NCBI GenBank assembly: GCA_015056045.1
Contig: SVGZ01000013.1
Location: 1 to 64,000 of the forward strand
DNA: 64,000 nucleotides
Direction of reading: 5' to 3'
DNA from: Clostridiales bacterium
GTDB lineage: Bacteria > Bacillota > Clostridia > Christensenellales > Christensenellaceae
Part shown: positions 45,348-54,035 of the stretch, in pieces
Layout of the letters: each line of letters opens with the position of its first letter
Numbering within the stretch: position 1 is the first letter of the stretch
Notes under the pieces: model-generated
Seen by the model: only the letters and a program-made list of their open reading frames with translations
The model's database searches: none
What the model was told of the DNA's origin: nothing
Position numbers and translations under genes: made by a program

Positions 45348-46271
45348 TTAGTCTTCAAAATTAACGGTTTCGCCGATGATGTAATAAGGTCTGCCCTTTG
45401 CCTCATCATAGATACGCGAGAGGTAAAGCCCGACAACGCCGATACAGACGAACAAAAGTGCCATCAGTATGGAAAGCAGCGAAAGCACGAAATGCAGCGA
45501 GCCAAGCGGATTTCCCATTACCCAGATCACGATCGAAGCGATCATATACAGGAAACCCAGAACACCTGCCAAAGCGCCGATGCCAAAAGAAAGTTTCAGC
45601 GGCTTGTCCGAGAAGGATGTAATGCCATCCTCTGCAAGGCGCAGCATCTTCTTTAAGGTGTACTTTGTTTCGCCGGCAAAGCGTTCGTCTCGAACGTATT
45701 CCACAGGTATTGAACGGAAACCTGCCCAAGCAGTAAGTCCGCGCAGGAAGCGGTTCCTTTCGGAAAGACTGTTTAAAAAGTCCGCTACTTTTCTATCGAT
45801 CAGGCGGAAATCGCCCGTATCTTTCGGGATAAAATCGCCGCCCAAAAAGCCCAATACACGGTAATAACCCCAAGCCGTGATGAGCTTAAAGATACTCTCG
45901 CCTTTTCTTTTTGCACGCTTGCCATAGACAATATCATAGCCTTCGCGCCATTTTTCGATCATTTTCGGAATGAGGTCCGGCGGATCCTGCAGGTCCGCAT
46001 CAATAACAACGAGTGCATCGCCCGAAGCATATTTGATGCCTGCGCTGACTGCCGGCTGATGCCCAAAGTTTTTCTGAAAGCTGACGACTTTCGCACGGCC
46101 GTCTTCCCCTGCGATCTCTTTCAAAATGGATAAGGTATTATCTCTGCTGCCATCGTTGACGTAGATAATCTCCGGCTCCATTCCCATATAATCGACCTGA
46201 ACGAGACGTTTGTGCGTTTCGCGTATGACTTCCTGTTCATTAAAACACGGTACAATGATCGATAATTTCAT
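45348..46271 (-). CDS. Family 2 glycosyltransferase, polyprenyl-phosphate type (GtrB/DPM1-like)
   Basis: A 307-aa membrane glycosyltransferase that likely moves a sugar from a nucleotide to undecaprenyl phosphate. The ATG at 46271 follows GGAG; the longer upstream reading is rejected. The GT-A domain has SIIVPCFNEQEVI, the VNDGSRDNT motif and the DxD-type VIDADLQDPPDLI. C-terminal helices at about 233-255 and 267-291 anchor it, ending in a short cytoplasmic tail (IIGETVNF) typical of the family. No flippase or acceptor transferase is adjacent. Confidence 0.92.
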   Translation of the reverse strand: MKLSIIVPCFNEQEVIRETHKRLVQVDYMGMEPEIIYVNDGSRDNTLSILKEIAGEDGRAKVVSFQKNFGHQPAVSAGIKYASGDALVVIDADLQDPPDLIPKMIEKWREGYDIVYGKRAKRKGESIFKLITAWGYYRVLGFLGGDFIPKDTGDFRLIDRKVADFLNSLSERNRFLRGLTAWAGFRSIPVEYVRDERFAGETKYTLKKMLRLAEDGITSFSDKPLKLSFGIGALAGVLGFLYMIASIVIWVMGNPLGSLHFVLSLLSILMALLFVCIGVVGLYLSRIYDEAKGRPYYIIGETVNFED

Positions 46272-46451
46272 AAAATGCTCCAAAATATTTGCTCTCATAT
46301 AGTATAGCCCAAATCGAGAAAAAATTAAACCTCCCATGTCAAACAATTTCGCACAGAATATGAAGTTTTCATGAATTGCGCTCCGCTCAAATTGATAAAC
46401 AGGCATATTTCGGGTATCATAAGAAAAAACATCCGCTTTTTGGAGGTATTT

Positions 46452-47267
46452 TTGAAGTTTTCAAAGCTTTTACTGCTCTTTTTAATACTGCTTTTTGTTC
46501 TGATCCTTATTTTATATTTTATGGGCGCTTTTTCCAAAGAAATTACTCTGACAACCTATACGATCGATTCCGAAAAAATTTCGGGAAAGCTGCGTCTGAT
46601 GCTGATCACAGACTTGCATTGCTGTTTATACGGCAAAAATCAGGAGATCCTGATGAATAAGATTGCAGAAGCAAAGCCCGATGCCATTCTGTTATCGGGC
46701 GACATTATCGATGATCAGCGTGATCCGGCAAATTCATTTCTGTTTCTGGAGCAAGCCGTAAAAGAATACCCCTGTTTTTATGTCACGGGCAACCACGAAC
46801 TCCGCACAGGAAAAGCCGATCTTTATAAAGAACAGATGCAAGAAATTGGTATCCATGTTCTCGAAGGTGAAAATATCGTTTTTGAGTTCAACGGTAAAAA
46901 GATCAATCTTTGCGGTATCGATGATCCTTCGAGCGGACTTGAAACCATGCAGCTTGATTCCGCATTTTCGGGCATTGACAAAACGCTTTATACCGTTCTT
47001 TTGGCACACAGGCCTGAGCGCTCCCATATTTACCAAAACTACCCTGCCGATCTTGTCGTTTGCGGTCATGCGCACGGCGGTCAGTGGTGTATTCCCGGTT
47101 TATTAAACGGATTTTTTGCACCGAATCAGGGCTTTTTCCCGAAATATGCAGGCGGTCTTTATGAATTCGGCGATATGAAAGAGATTGTTTCACGCGGTCT
47201 TGATACACATCGCCTGATCCCGCGCATTTTTAACCCGCCGGAGATCGTGCTGATCGAAATTCGCTAA
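46452..47267 (+). CDS. Membrane-anchored metallophosphoesterase
   Basis: A 271-aa calcineurin-like phosphoesterase (YaeI/UDP-diacylglucosamine hydrolase-like group). All metal motifs are present: DLH in ITDLHCC, GDIID, GNHE and GHAHGGQ. The N-terminus is a single membrane helix. The best start is the TTG at 46452, with GGAGG five bases before it; upstream in-frame codons do not resemble a protein start. It runs divergently from the glycosyltransferase. Substrate unknown. Confidence 0.87.
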   Translation: MKFSKLLLLFLILLFVLILILYFMGAFSKEITLTTYTIDSEKISGKLRLMLITDLHCCLYGKNQEILMNKIAEAKPDAILLSGDIIDDQRDPANSFLFLEQAVKEYPCFYVTGNHELRTGKADLYKEQMQEIGIHVLEGENIVFEFNGKKINLCGIDDPSSGLETMQLDSAFSGIDKTLYTVLLAHRPERSHIYQNYPADLVVCGHAHGGQWCIPGLLNGFFAPNQGFFPKYAGGLYEFGDMKEIVSRGLDTHRLIPRIFNPPEIVLIEIR

Positions 47268-47275
47268 AATTGTTA

Positions 47276-47304
47276 TTGACAATCAGCCTTTTATCGCCTA
47301 TAAT
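47276..47304 (+). promoter_or_regulatory. tRNA-Trp promoter, perfect TTGACA-17-TATAAT
   Basis: Both hexamers match the sigma-A consensus exactly with a 17-base spacer, fourteen bases upstream of the tRNA. Confidence 0.92.
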
Positions 47305-47317
47305 AAAGAGGTCGTTT

Positions 47318-47393
47318 AGGGGAGTAGCTCAATTGGCAGAGTAGCGGTCTCCAAAACCGTAGGTTGCGTGTTCGAGTCGCGTCTCCCCTGCCA
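47318..47393 (+). tRNA. tRNA-Trp (CCA anticodon)
   Basis: 76 bases with acceptor stem AGGGGAG/CTCCCCT, discriminator G and encoded CCA. Anticodon loop CTCCAAA reads CCA (codon UGG). T-loop TTCGAGT is standard. Confidence 0.97.
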
Positions 47394-47428
47394 AAAAACC
47401 TTTTGTCTTTCAGACAAAAGGTTTTTTC
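47394..47428 (+). terminator. tRNA-Trp terminator
   Basis: AAAAAACCTTTTGTCT with AGACAAAAGGTTTTTT, a long perfect stem with a three-base loop. Confidence 0.92.
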
Positions 47429-47429
47429 A

Positions 47430-47592
47430 TTAAATCCGCCCTTCGGGCAGAATAAATCCATTTTTCATGGATGAAATCACTGCGTGATGAAATCCGACTG
47501 CGTCGGGAATTGCGGATTTAATTTCATCTGCACAGCAGATTTCATCCGGCTCTGCCGGATTTCACCGCATCATGCGATTTCATTTGATTTTC
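47430..47592 (+). repeat. Multi-hairpin palindromic array, copy 1
   Basis: Directly after the tRNA-Trp terminator. At least seven short perfect hairpins in a row: GCCC/GGGC (47438-47448), ATCCAT/ATGGAT (47456-47472), ATCAC/GTGAT (47476-47488), CCGAC/GTCGG (47494-47506), ATCTGC/GCAGAT (47526-47540), ATCCGGC/GCCGGAT (47544-47560) and CGCAT/ATGCG (47566-47576). Most loops are three bases. Units are joined by GAA in the left half and TTTC in the right half. A perfect 10-base inverted repeat, TTAAATCCGC (47430-47439) and GCGGATTTAA (47512-47521), encloses the left half. The four-helix-bundle gene starts about 50 bases later. Confidence 0.85.
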
Positions 47593-47628
47593 TCTTCTCT
47601 TATATCCAAAAATATTGAGGAATAGAAC

Positions 47629-47988
47629 ATGGCAGAAAATAAATTAGCCGATCTTTCTACATCATTTGCAATATGTATATTGCATCTTACCGAAAATATC
47701 AAAGGTCATTATTCCCTTAGTAATCAACTCGAAAGAAGCGGAACAAGCATAGGTGCTAATATTCGCGAAGCAAAATATGCACATAGCCGACCGGATTTTA
47801 TTGCGAAGCTGCAAATTGCTCTCAAAGAATGCTATGAAACAGAGTATTGGCTTGAAATCGCTTGGAAAGCAGGTATTCTACCGGAGAATACAGCAAAAAA
47901 CATTCTCCATGATTGTGGTTCGATCAGACGTCTTCTCATCGCATCTATCAATACCGCAAAATCAAAAACACAAAAAGAGGAGTCATAA
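47629..47988 (+). CDS. Four-helix-bundle protein (23S rRNA intervening-sequence S23 family)
   Basis: A 119-aa protein of the S23/bIVP family, relatives of the Avd protein of diversity-generating retroelements. Typical signs: short hydrophobic first helix (STSFAICILHLTENI), QLERSGTSIGANIREAKYAHSRPDFIAKLQIALKE, and ETEYWLEIAWKAGIL. These proteins form pentameric barrels; their own function is unclear and they often lie in rRNA insertions or mobile contexts. Here the gene is not in rRNA but behind tRNA-Trp and a hairpin array. ATG with TTGAGGAA upstream. The stop codon lies within the loop of a terminator. Confidence 0.9.
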   Translation: MAENKLADLSTSFAICILHLTENIKGHYSLSNQLERSGTSIGANIREAKYAHSRPDFIAKLQIALKECYETEYWLEIAWKAGILPENTAKNILHDCGSIRRLLIASINTAKSKTQKEES

Positions 47989-48003
47989 CGACTCCTCTTT
48001 TTT
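47972..48003. terminator. Bidirectional terminator between the S23 and ABC genes
   Basis: AAAGAGGAGTC/GACTCCTCTTT, perfect 11-base stem with the S23 stop codon in its loop region; A/T runs on both sides. Confidence 0.9.
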
Positions 48004-49981
48004 ATTCAAGTTCAAATACACCCGAATAAAGCTGGCTGTATGTTCCGCCAAGTTCGATGAGTTCCTCATGCGTACCGCGTTCGATGATCCTGCCATGGTC
48101 AAGAACCATGATAACATTCGAGTTCTGAACCGTTGAAAGCCTGTGCGCAATGACGAAAACCGTTCTGCCTTCCATCAGCTGATCCATACCTTTCTGTACG
48201 ATCGCTTCTGTGCGCGTATCGATCGAGCTTGTCGCTTCGTCGAGGATCATAACCGGCGGATCGGCAACGGCTGCTCTCGCAATGGAAATGAGCTGCCTCT
48301 GACCCTGCGATAAACCTTCGCCGTCGCCGGAGATCACCGTCTGATAACCCTGCGGCAGCATGCGGATAAAACCATCTGCATTCGCAAGTTTTGCGGCATT
48401 GATGCACTCTTCATCGGTTGCATCGAGCTTGCCGTAACGGATATTTTCCATGACCGTACCTGTAAAGAGGTTGACATCCTGCAATACGATGCCCAGCGAA
48501 CGCCTGAGATCGGCTTTTTTGATCTTGTTGATGTTGATGCCGTCATAGCGGATCTTGCCGTCTGCAATGTCATAAAAACGGTTGATCAGGTTGGTGATCG
48601 TCGTTTTGCCTGCGCCTGTTGCACCGACAAAAGCAACCTTCTGACCGGGCTTTGCGTAAAGCGAAATATCGTGCAGGACGGGTTTTCCCTTGACATATTC
48701 AAAATCAACTTCAAACATACGGATGTCGCCTTTGAGCTCCGTATAGGTCGTTGTGCCGTCATGATGCGGGTGTTTCCATGCCCAAAGCCTTGTCTTTTCT
48801 TCCGTTTCGGTGAGGACACCGTCAACATATTTCGCATTGACGAGCGTAACGTAGCCTTCGTCTGTTTCGGGCTTTTCATCGAGCATGGCAAAGATTCTCT
48901 CCGCACCGGCAAGCGCCATAATAATGGAGTTCAGCTGGTTGGAGATCTGCGTGATCGGCTGAAGGAAGCTCCTCGAAAGCTGCAGGAAGGAAGCGATCAT
49001 ACCGAGCGTCAGAATATTTGCGCCCGAAAGCGAAAGATTATGCACGCCTGCAATACCCATTGCACCGCCGACAACCGCCATCAGGATATAGAGAATATAC
49101 CCTGCACAGTTTGTGAGCGGCATCATGATGATCGAGTTTCCGTTGGCAACGGTCATGTTGTGGCGAAGCTCATCATTCTTTTCTTCAAAAATCTCCATCG
49201 CCTTGTCTTCATAATTGAATACTTTGACAACACGCTGACCGTTCATCATTTCTTCGATGTAGCCGTTGACATCGGCAACAGACTGCTGCTGTTTGACAAA
49301 ATAGGTTCGGCTCTTTTTCATAATACCGCCGGTCATGCGGAATACGAAAACAACAAAGACGAGAACCGCCAATGTCAGCCAGATGCTGATCGAAAGCATC
49401 GAGAAGAATACCGTTACGATCGTGATCGTCGAGGAAACAAACTGCGGAACACCCTGTGAGATCATCTGTCTTAATGTGTCGGCATCGTTTGTGTAGTGGC
49501 TCATCGTTTCGCCGAAGCTGTGTGCATCAAAATATTTGATGGGCAAAGTCTGCATATGCGTGAACATTTCATCACGGATCGTTTTCAAAACGCCCTGCGT
49601 GACCGTACACATAATGCGGCTGTAGAAAAGCTGCGATAAAATACCTGCGATATACAGCGCAGCGAGCTTGACAAGCGCTAAAATGAGCGGACCATAATCC
49701 GGTGTACCCTGCAGAAGAAGCGGTGCGATATAATCGTCAATGAGCGACTGCGTAAAGAGCGAGGATGCTACGCTTGCGATCGCAGAGATCACGATGCATG
49801 CAATGACGAGGAAAAGCTTCAGCTTATACTGCCCCATATAGGAAAACAGGCGGATGATCGTCTTTTTATCGGGTTTTCGCATACGCGGCGGCATTTTTCC
49901 CGCAAATTCCGGCGGTTTCTTGCCGTTTTTATCCATAGGCGGCATTTTTTTGTTCATTTCTTTATTGTCAGTTCTGTTCAT
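48002..49981 (-). CDS. ABC exporter half-transporter (canonical ATPase partner)
   Basis: A 659-aa membrane-ATPase fusion. An N-terminal Met/Pro/Lys-rich tail precedes six helices. The ATPase has Walker A VGATGAGKTT, signature LSQGQRQL and Walker B MILDEATSSID with the catalytic Glu. A 25-residue insertion before the ATPase (TRLWAWKHPHHDG region) is typical of the TM288-type subunit. I start at the ATG at 49981, with GGAGG eight bases upstream, overlapping the partner gene by fourteen bases. It pairs with the next gene as a heterodimeric multidrug-type exporter under MarR control. Confidence 0.93.
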   Translation of the reverse strand: MNRTDNKEMNKKMPPMDKNGKKPPEFAGKMPPRMRKPDKKTIIRLFSYMGQYKLKLFLVIACIVISAIASVASSLFTQSLIDDYIAPLLLQGTPDYGPLILALVKLAALYIAGILSQLFYSRIMCTVTQGVLKTIRDEMFTHMQTLPIKYFDAHSFGETMSHYTNDADTLRQMISQGVPQFVSSTITIVTVFFSMLSISIWLTLAVLVFVVFVFRMTGGIMKKSRTYFVKQQQSVADVNGYIEEMMNGQRVVKVFNYEDKAMEIFEEKNDELRHNMTVANGNSIIMMPLTNCAGYILYILMAVVGGAMGIAGVHNLSLSGANILTLGMIASFLQLSRSFLQPITQISNQLNSIIMALAGAERIFAMLDEKPETDEGYVTLVNAKYVDGVLTETEEKTRLWAWKHPHHDGTTTYTELKGDIRMFEVDFEYVKGKPVLHDISLYAKPGQKVAFVGATGAGKTTITNLINRFYDIADGKIRYDGININKIKKADLRRSLGIVLQDVNLFTGTVMENIRYGKLDATDEECINAAKLANADGFIRMLPQGYQTVISGDGEGLSQGQRQLISIARAAVADPPVMILDEATSSIDTRTEAIVQKGMDQLMEGRTVFVIAHRLSTVQNSNVIMVLDHGRIIERGTHEELIELGGTYSQLYSGVFELE

Positions 49982-51725
49982 CTGCCGCACCTCCGTTCGT
50001 CTGAGATTCATAAATTTCGCGGTAAACATCGCTTGTCGCCATCAATTCTTCATGCGAACCAAACGCCATGATCTTACCGTCATCCATAATGATGATCTTA
50101 TCGGCATCCATAACGGAGCTGATCCTCTGTGCGATGATGAGCTTTGTCGTATCGGGAATTTCCTCGCGGAAAGCCTTGCGGATCATCGCATCCGTCTTGG
50201 TATCGACAGCACTCGTGGAGTCATCGAGGATCAGGATCTTCGGTTTTTTGAGAAGCGCACGGGCAATGCAAAGTCTCTGTTTCTGACCGCCCGAAACGTT
50301 GGAACCGCCTTGTTCGATGTAGGTATCGTAGCCTTCGGGGAAGCTTTCGATAAATTCGGAAGCGCAGGCAAGATCACAGACATGGCGGATCTCTTCATCC
50401 GTTGCGTCCGCTTTGCCCCAGCGCAGATTTTCCTTGATCGTGCCGGAGAAAAGGACGTTTTTCTGTAATACCATGGCAACCGCATCGCGGAGTACCTTGA
50501 TATCATATTCACGGGTATCTCTTCCGCCAACCATAACGCTTCCCTTTACCGGGTCGTAAAGCCTCGGGATCAGCTGCACAAGCGTCGATTTGGAGGAACC
50601 CGTTGCACCGATAATGCCGACAGTTTCGCCGGATCTGATCTCGAGATCGATATCGTCAAGGCAAAGCTTATCTGCATTTCTCGAATAGGAAAAATCGACA
50701 TAATCGAAGCGGATGCTGCCATCTTTGACTTCCGTTACGGCGTTTTCGGGGCTCGTGATGTCGCTCTGTTCGTCCAAAACTTCGCAGATTCGCTCACCGC
50801 TTGCTCTTGCCATCGTCATCATAACGAAAAGCATCGAAACCATCATGAAGCTCATGAGGATCTGACCGGAATAAGAAAGAAGGCTCATCAGCTGCCCTGT
50901 CGTAAGACCCAGAGCGGCGTTGTTTCCGCTTGCCACGATCGCATTTGCACCGAGCCAGCAGATCAGGATCGTACAGGAATACATCGAAAACTGCATGATC
51001 GGCGAGTTGAATGCGACGATCTTTTCCGCAGAAGTGAAAAGCTCATAGATCGTCTGCGAAATGCCCTTGAATTTCTTTTCTTCGTTTTCTTCGCGGTTAA
51101 AGGTTTTGACAACACGGATCCCGCGGACGTTTTCCTGTACAACGAGGTTGAGGTCATCATAGGTGCGGAAAACTTTTTTGAATTTCGGGTGCGCCTTTAA
51201 GGTGATAAACATCAGGCCTCCGCAAAGAAGCGGAACGAAAATAAGGAAGATCATCGAGATCTTTGCATCGATGCTGAAAGCCATCACAGAGGAAAAGATC
51301 AGCATCGAAGGGCTGCGGATCGCCATTCGTGTGAGCATCTGGTATGCCATCTGCACATTGTTGACATCCGAAGTCAGCCTTGTAACAAGGCTTGTCGTCG
51401 AAAATTTGTCGATGTTGGAAAAGGAATAGGTCTGTATATGGTTATACATATCGGACCTTAAATTTTTGGCAAAACCGGCGCTGCCTGCGGTTGCGGTTTT
51501 TCCGGCAAGAATACCGAAAGTTCCTGCGCAGACGGTCAGAACGAGAAGCCATAAAGCCATTTTGATGATATAGCTCATGTCTCCCATTTCGATGCCGTTA
51601 TCGATGAGTTTTGCCATAAAGAAGGGAATAAGAACCTCTATGACGCTTTCAAGCGCGACAAAAAGCGGTGTCATGATGCCCTCTTTTTTGTATTGCCGGA
51701 TCGAACCGGCAAGCTTTTTAATCAT
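49968..51725 (-). CDS. ABC exporter half-transporter (degenerate ATPase partner)
   Basis: A 585-aa half-transporter with six helices. Walker A reads IGATGSSKST, and the Walker B ends LILDDSTSAVD, so the catalytic Glu is replaced by Asp. This is the mark of the degenerate site in heterodimeric exporters such as TM287/288 and BmrCD. Signature VSGGQKQRL is intact. The ATG is preceded by AAAGGA at a rather long distance. It follows the MarR gene by 56 bases and overlaps the canonical partner by fourteen. Confidence 0.93.
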   Translation of the reverse strand: MIKKLAGSIRQYKKEGIMTPLFVALESVIEVLIPFFMAKLIDNGIEMGDMSYIIKMALWLLVLTVCAGTFGILAGKTATAGSAGFAKNLRSDMYNHIQTYSFSNIDKFSTTSLVTRLTSDVNNVQMAYQMLTRMAIRSPSMLIFSSVMAFSIDAKISMIFLIFVPLLCGGLMFITLKAHPKFKKVFRTYDDLNLVVQENVRGIRVVKTFNREENEEKKFKGISQTIYELFTSAEKIVAFNSPIMQFSMYSCTILICWLGANAIVASGNNAALGLTTGQLMSLLSYSGQILMSFMMVSMLFVMMTMARASGERICEVLDEQSDITSPENAVTEVKDGSIRFDYVDFSYSRNADKLCLDDIDLEIRSGETVGIIGATGSSKSTLVQLIPRLYDPVKGSVMVGGRDTREYDIKVLRDAVAMVLQKNVLFSGTIKENLRWGKADATDEEIRHVCDLACASEFIESFPEGYDTYIEQGGSNVSGGQKQRLCIARALLKKPKILILDDSTSAVDTKTDAMIRKAFREEIPDTTKLIIAQRISSVMDADKIIIMDDGKIMAFGSHEELMATSDVYREIYESQTNGGAADEQN

Positions 51726-51781
51726 GCTGCATCAATCCTTTCAAAAAAATCTATCCGAAAGTACTAAGTCTTTCAAAGCAC

Positions 51782-52219
51782 TCAGTCTTTCATATTCTCC
51801 TTTAATCTGCAAAGGTAGCCCATCAGCTGATCGAGCTCTTCTTCGCTGAAGCCACGGGTCAACTTATTGTGGACTTCCCTTCTGTCCGCTGCGATGCCAT
51901 CGGCAAGCTCCTGTGCCTTTGGGGTAAGCGTCAGCTTTTTGAGTCTCGCATCCTGCGGAACCATGTGTTTTTCCACAAGACCTTTTTCAACCATCGAGCT
52001 GACCAGCTTCGAGGCTGTCGAGCGTGTGATGGAAAATTCTTTTTCAAGGTGCTTCTGGTAAGTATCCCTGTCTGCATGGTCTGCAATATAGGCGATGATC
52101 CAACCGTTTGAACCCGATGCGGAGTCGATCGCTTTTTTGGTTGCGCTGTTGTCGATGTAGCGGCGAATAAGGTAACTAATAGAACGAAGTTCTTTACCGA
52201 TGTCATGCTGATGATCCAT
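51782..52219 (-). CDS. MarR family transcriptional regulator
   Basis: A 145-aa winged-helix repressor: DNA-binding region ITRSTASKLVSSMVEKGLVEKH, wing PQDARLKKLTLTPKAQELA, and flanking dimerisation helices. The ATG at 52219 has GGAGG; an upstream reading crosses the promoter and is rejected. It heads the operon with the two ABC half-transporters and probably represses it, responding to an exported compound. Two repeats near its promoter (52235-52250 and 52325-52340) are operator candidates. Confidence 0.93.
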   Translation of the reverse strand: MDHQHDIGKELRSISYLIRRYIDNSATKKAIDSASGSNGWIIAYIADHADRDTYQKHLEKEFSITRSTASKLVSSMVEKGLVEKHMVPQDARLKKLTLTPKAQELADGIAADRREVHNKLTRGFSEEELDQLMGYLCRLKENMKD

Positions 52220-52234
52220 GTATTCCTCCAAAAC

Positions 52235-52340
52235 TTGTTTATGTTTCAACTGTTTGCTCTTCAACATTATAAAGACAAAGAAAACCCCAGTCAAGAAAAA
52301 AATCATTTCGTTACCAAATGTTTAAAACTTTGTTTATGTT
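52235..52340 (-). promoter_or_regulatory. Repeated operator candidate for MarR
   Basis: TTGTTTATGTT occurs twice in the same orientation, at 52235-52245 and 52330-52340, each preceded by AAAACT. One copy lies in the leader and one upstream of the -35, bracketing the promoter. Confidence 0.55.
52266..52294 (-). promoter_or_regulatory. Promoter of the marR-ABC operon, TTGACT-17-TATAAT
   Basis: -10 at 52266-52271, -35 at 52289-52294 on the minus strand, about 40 bases upstream of the MarR start codon. Confidence 0.8.
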
Positions 52341-52349
52341 GCTTTAAAC

Positions 52350-52382
52350 TAAAAAACTCCCCCGAATTTTCTTCGGAGGAGT
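52350..52382 (-). terminator. Terminator of the amino-acid ABC operon
   Basis: ACTCCTCCGA/TCGGGGGAGT stem (one mismatch) followed by six T residues on the minus strand. Confidence 0.85.
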
Positions 52383-52395
52383 ATCATTCTTTCTA

Positions 52396-53136
52396 TTACA
52401 TTTCCTGCAGATAGCGGCGTAAAAATTCCTTAGTACGCGGATTCTGCGGATCTTTGAAAAGCTGTTCAGGTTTGCCTTCTTCGGCAATAACGCCGGCATC
52501 CATGAAGACAACACGATCCGCAACATCTCTTGCAAAAGCCATTTCATGCGTAACAACAATCATGGTAAGGCCGCTTTTTGCAAGCTCACGCATAACGATC
52601 AGAACTTCGCCAACCATTTCCGGGTCAAGCGCCGATGTCGGTTCGTCGAAAAGGATCGCATCCGGATTCATCGAAAGCGCACGGGCAATGGCAACACGCT
52701 GTTTTTGTCCGCCGGAAAGCTGTTTCGGGCGCGCGTTGATATAGGCATCCATACCAACCATGGAAAGATATTTCATCGCATTGGCTTCAGCTTCTTCCTT
52801 ACTGCGCTTCAAGACCTTTGTCTGCCCGATCATGCAGTTTTCGAGTGCTGTCAGGTTTTCAAAAAGATTGAACTGCTGAAAAACCATGCCGAGCTTTGCA
52901 CAGTATTCCGCGCGTTTCATGCCGCTTTTGCGGATGTCTTCGCCTTTATAAAAGATGCTGCCGCTTGTAGGCGTCTCCAGCATATTGATGCAGCGGAGCA
53001 GCGTCGATTTTCCCGAGCCGGAAGAACCGATGATGCAGACAACTTCACCTTCGTTAACAGAGAAATTGACGTCGCGAAGGACCTCATTCGAGCCGAAATT
53101 CTTTTTGATATGCTTTACTTCAACAACCGTATTCAT
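52396..53136 (-). CDS. Polar amino-acid ABC transporter ATP-binding protein
   Basis: A 246-aa GlnQ/HisP-type ATPase powering uptake: Walker A GSSGSGKS (37-44), signature [10 protein letters not shown], Walker [15 protein letters not shown] and the switch His in VVTHEM. Length is typical of the family. It is the third gene of a binding protein - permease - ATPase operon and ends at a terminator. The cognate amino acid is not evident. Confidence 0.96.
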   Translation of the reverse strand: MNTVVEVKHIKKNFGSNEVLRDVNFSVNEGEVVCIIGSSGSGKSTLLRCINMLETPTSGSIFYKGEDIRKSGMKRAEYCAKLGMVFQQFNLFENLTALENCMIGQTKVLKRSKEEAEANAMKYLSMVGMDAYINARPKQLSGGQKQRVAIARALSMNPDAILFDEPTSALDPEMVGEVLIVMRELAKSGLTMIVVTHEMAFARDVADRVVFMDAGVIAEEGKPEQLFKDPQNPRTKEFLRRYLQEM

Positions 53137-53154
53137 ATTCTTCTCCTTTCGCTC

Positions 53155-53958
53155 TTATTTCTCGTTTACTTTGAAGACAGACTTCGGGTCAGAGAAAGAA
53201 CCGACGATCGTATAGGTCTTGGAACCTTCCATCCAGCGTTCAAGCAGGAGCAGGAGCCTCGTTACCGTAAAGGTCATGATGAAATAAATGACGCAGGTAA
53301 TGAGGAAGACCTGGAAATACATGAAGTTCTGTGTTGCGATCGATTTGGACTGGTAATAGAGCTCTGTAACGGAAATAACGTTGAGAACAGAGGTATCTTT
53401 GATGTTGATGACAAATTCGTTGCCGATCGAAGGCAGAATATTGCGGAGAACCTGCGGCATGATGATATAGAGCATCGTCTTCGGATGCGTCATGCCGATG
53501 GAATGTGCAGCCTCAAACTGACCCTGATCAACGGATAAAATACCGCCGCGGACGATTTCCGCCATATATGCGCCTGTATTCAGCGATACAACGAAAAGCG
53601 CTGCATAGAATTTATCCATATACCAGCCGGCAAAAGCCGCACCGTAAAAGATGACCATTGCCTGAACGATCATAGGCGTTCCGCGGAAAACCTCTACATA
53701 AACGGAAAGCAGGGTATTGACGATCTTCATGCCGATCTTTCTTACTTTGCTCGAATATTCCGGAACGGGGATCGTACGGATAACGCCTACAAGAAGACCG
53801 ATCAGAACACCGAAAATCGTACCGATAAGGGCGATGACGATCGTATCCTTTGCACCATTGAGGAACATCGGCCAATATTCCTGCAGTATTTCGATGGATT
53901 CCGCAATGAAGCCTTTACTCAGCAGCATCGGGCCCGTATGAAGCGTGAATGGGTTCAA
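53155..53958 (-). CDS. Polar amino-acid ABC transporter permease
   Basis: A 267-aa HisM/GlnP-type permease with five or so membrane helices and the EAA loop (QGQFEAAHSIGMTHPKTM). I choose the TTG at 53958: AGGAG stands eight bases before it. Another TTG six bases earlier is too close to the site, and the first ATG is ten codons further in. RGTPMIVQAMVIFYG and the NTGAYMAEIVRGGI segment are family-typical. It lies between the binding protein and ATPase genes. Confidence 0.93.
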   Translation of the reverse strand: MNPFTLHTGPMLLSKGFIAESIEILQEYWPMFLNGAKDTIVIALIGTIFGVLIGLLVGVIRTIPVPEYSSKVRKIGMKIVNTLLSVYVEVFRGTPMIVQAMVIFYGAAFAGWYMDKFYAALFVVSLNTGAYMAEIVRGGILSVDQGQFEAAHSIGMTHPKTMLYIIMPQVLRNILPSIGNEFVINIKDTSVLNVISVTELYYQSKSIATQNFMYFQVFLITCVIYFIMTFTVTRLLLLLERWMEGSKTYTIVGSFSDPKSVFKVNEK

Positions 53959-53984
53959 AATCAAATCTCCTTTTCATGTGAGAA

Positions 53985-54020
53985 AGCCGCAGCACTGAAC
54001 TGCGGCGTGTTTTTTGTTTG
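53985..54020 (-). promoter_or_regulatory. Intercistronic hairpin between binding protein and permease
   Basis: GCCGCAG/CTGCGGC stem between the two genes, without a good T-run on the minus strand. Such hairpins often stabilise the binding-protein part of the message or reduce read-through to the permease. Confidence 0.55.
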
Positions 54021-54035
54021 CAGTAGTTTTATTTC

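Noticed and set aside
47430-47592. CRISPR array
   Set aside because: The units are palindromes with varying stems and very short joints, not constant repeats with unique spacers, and there are no cas genes.
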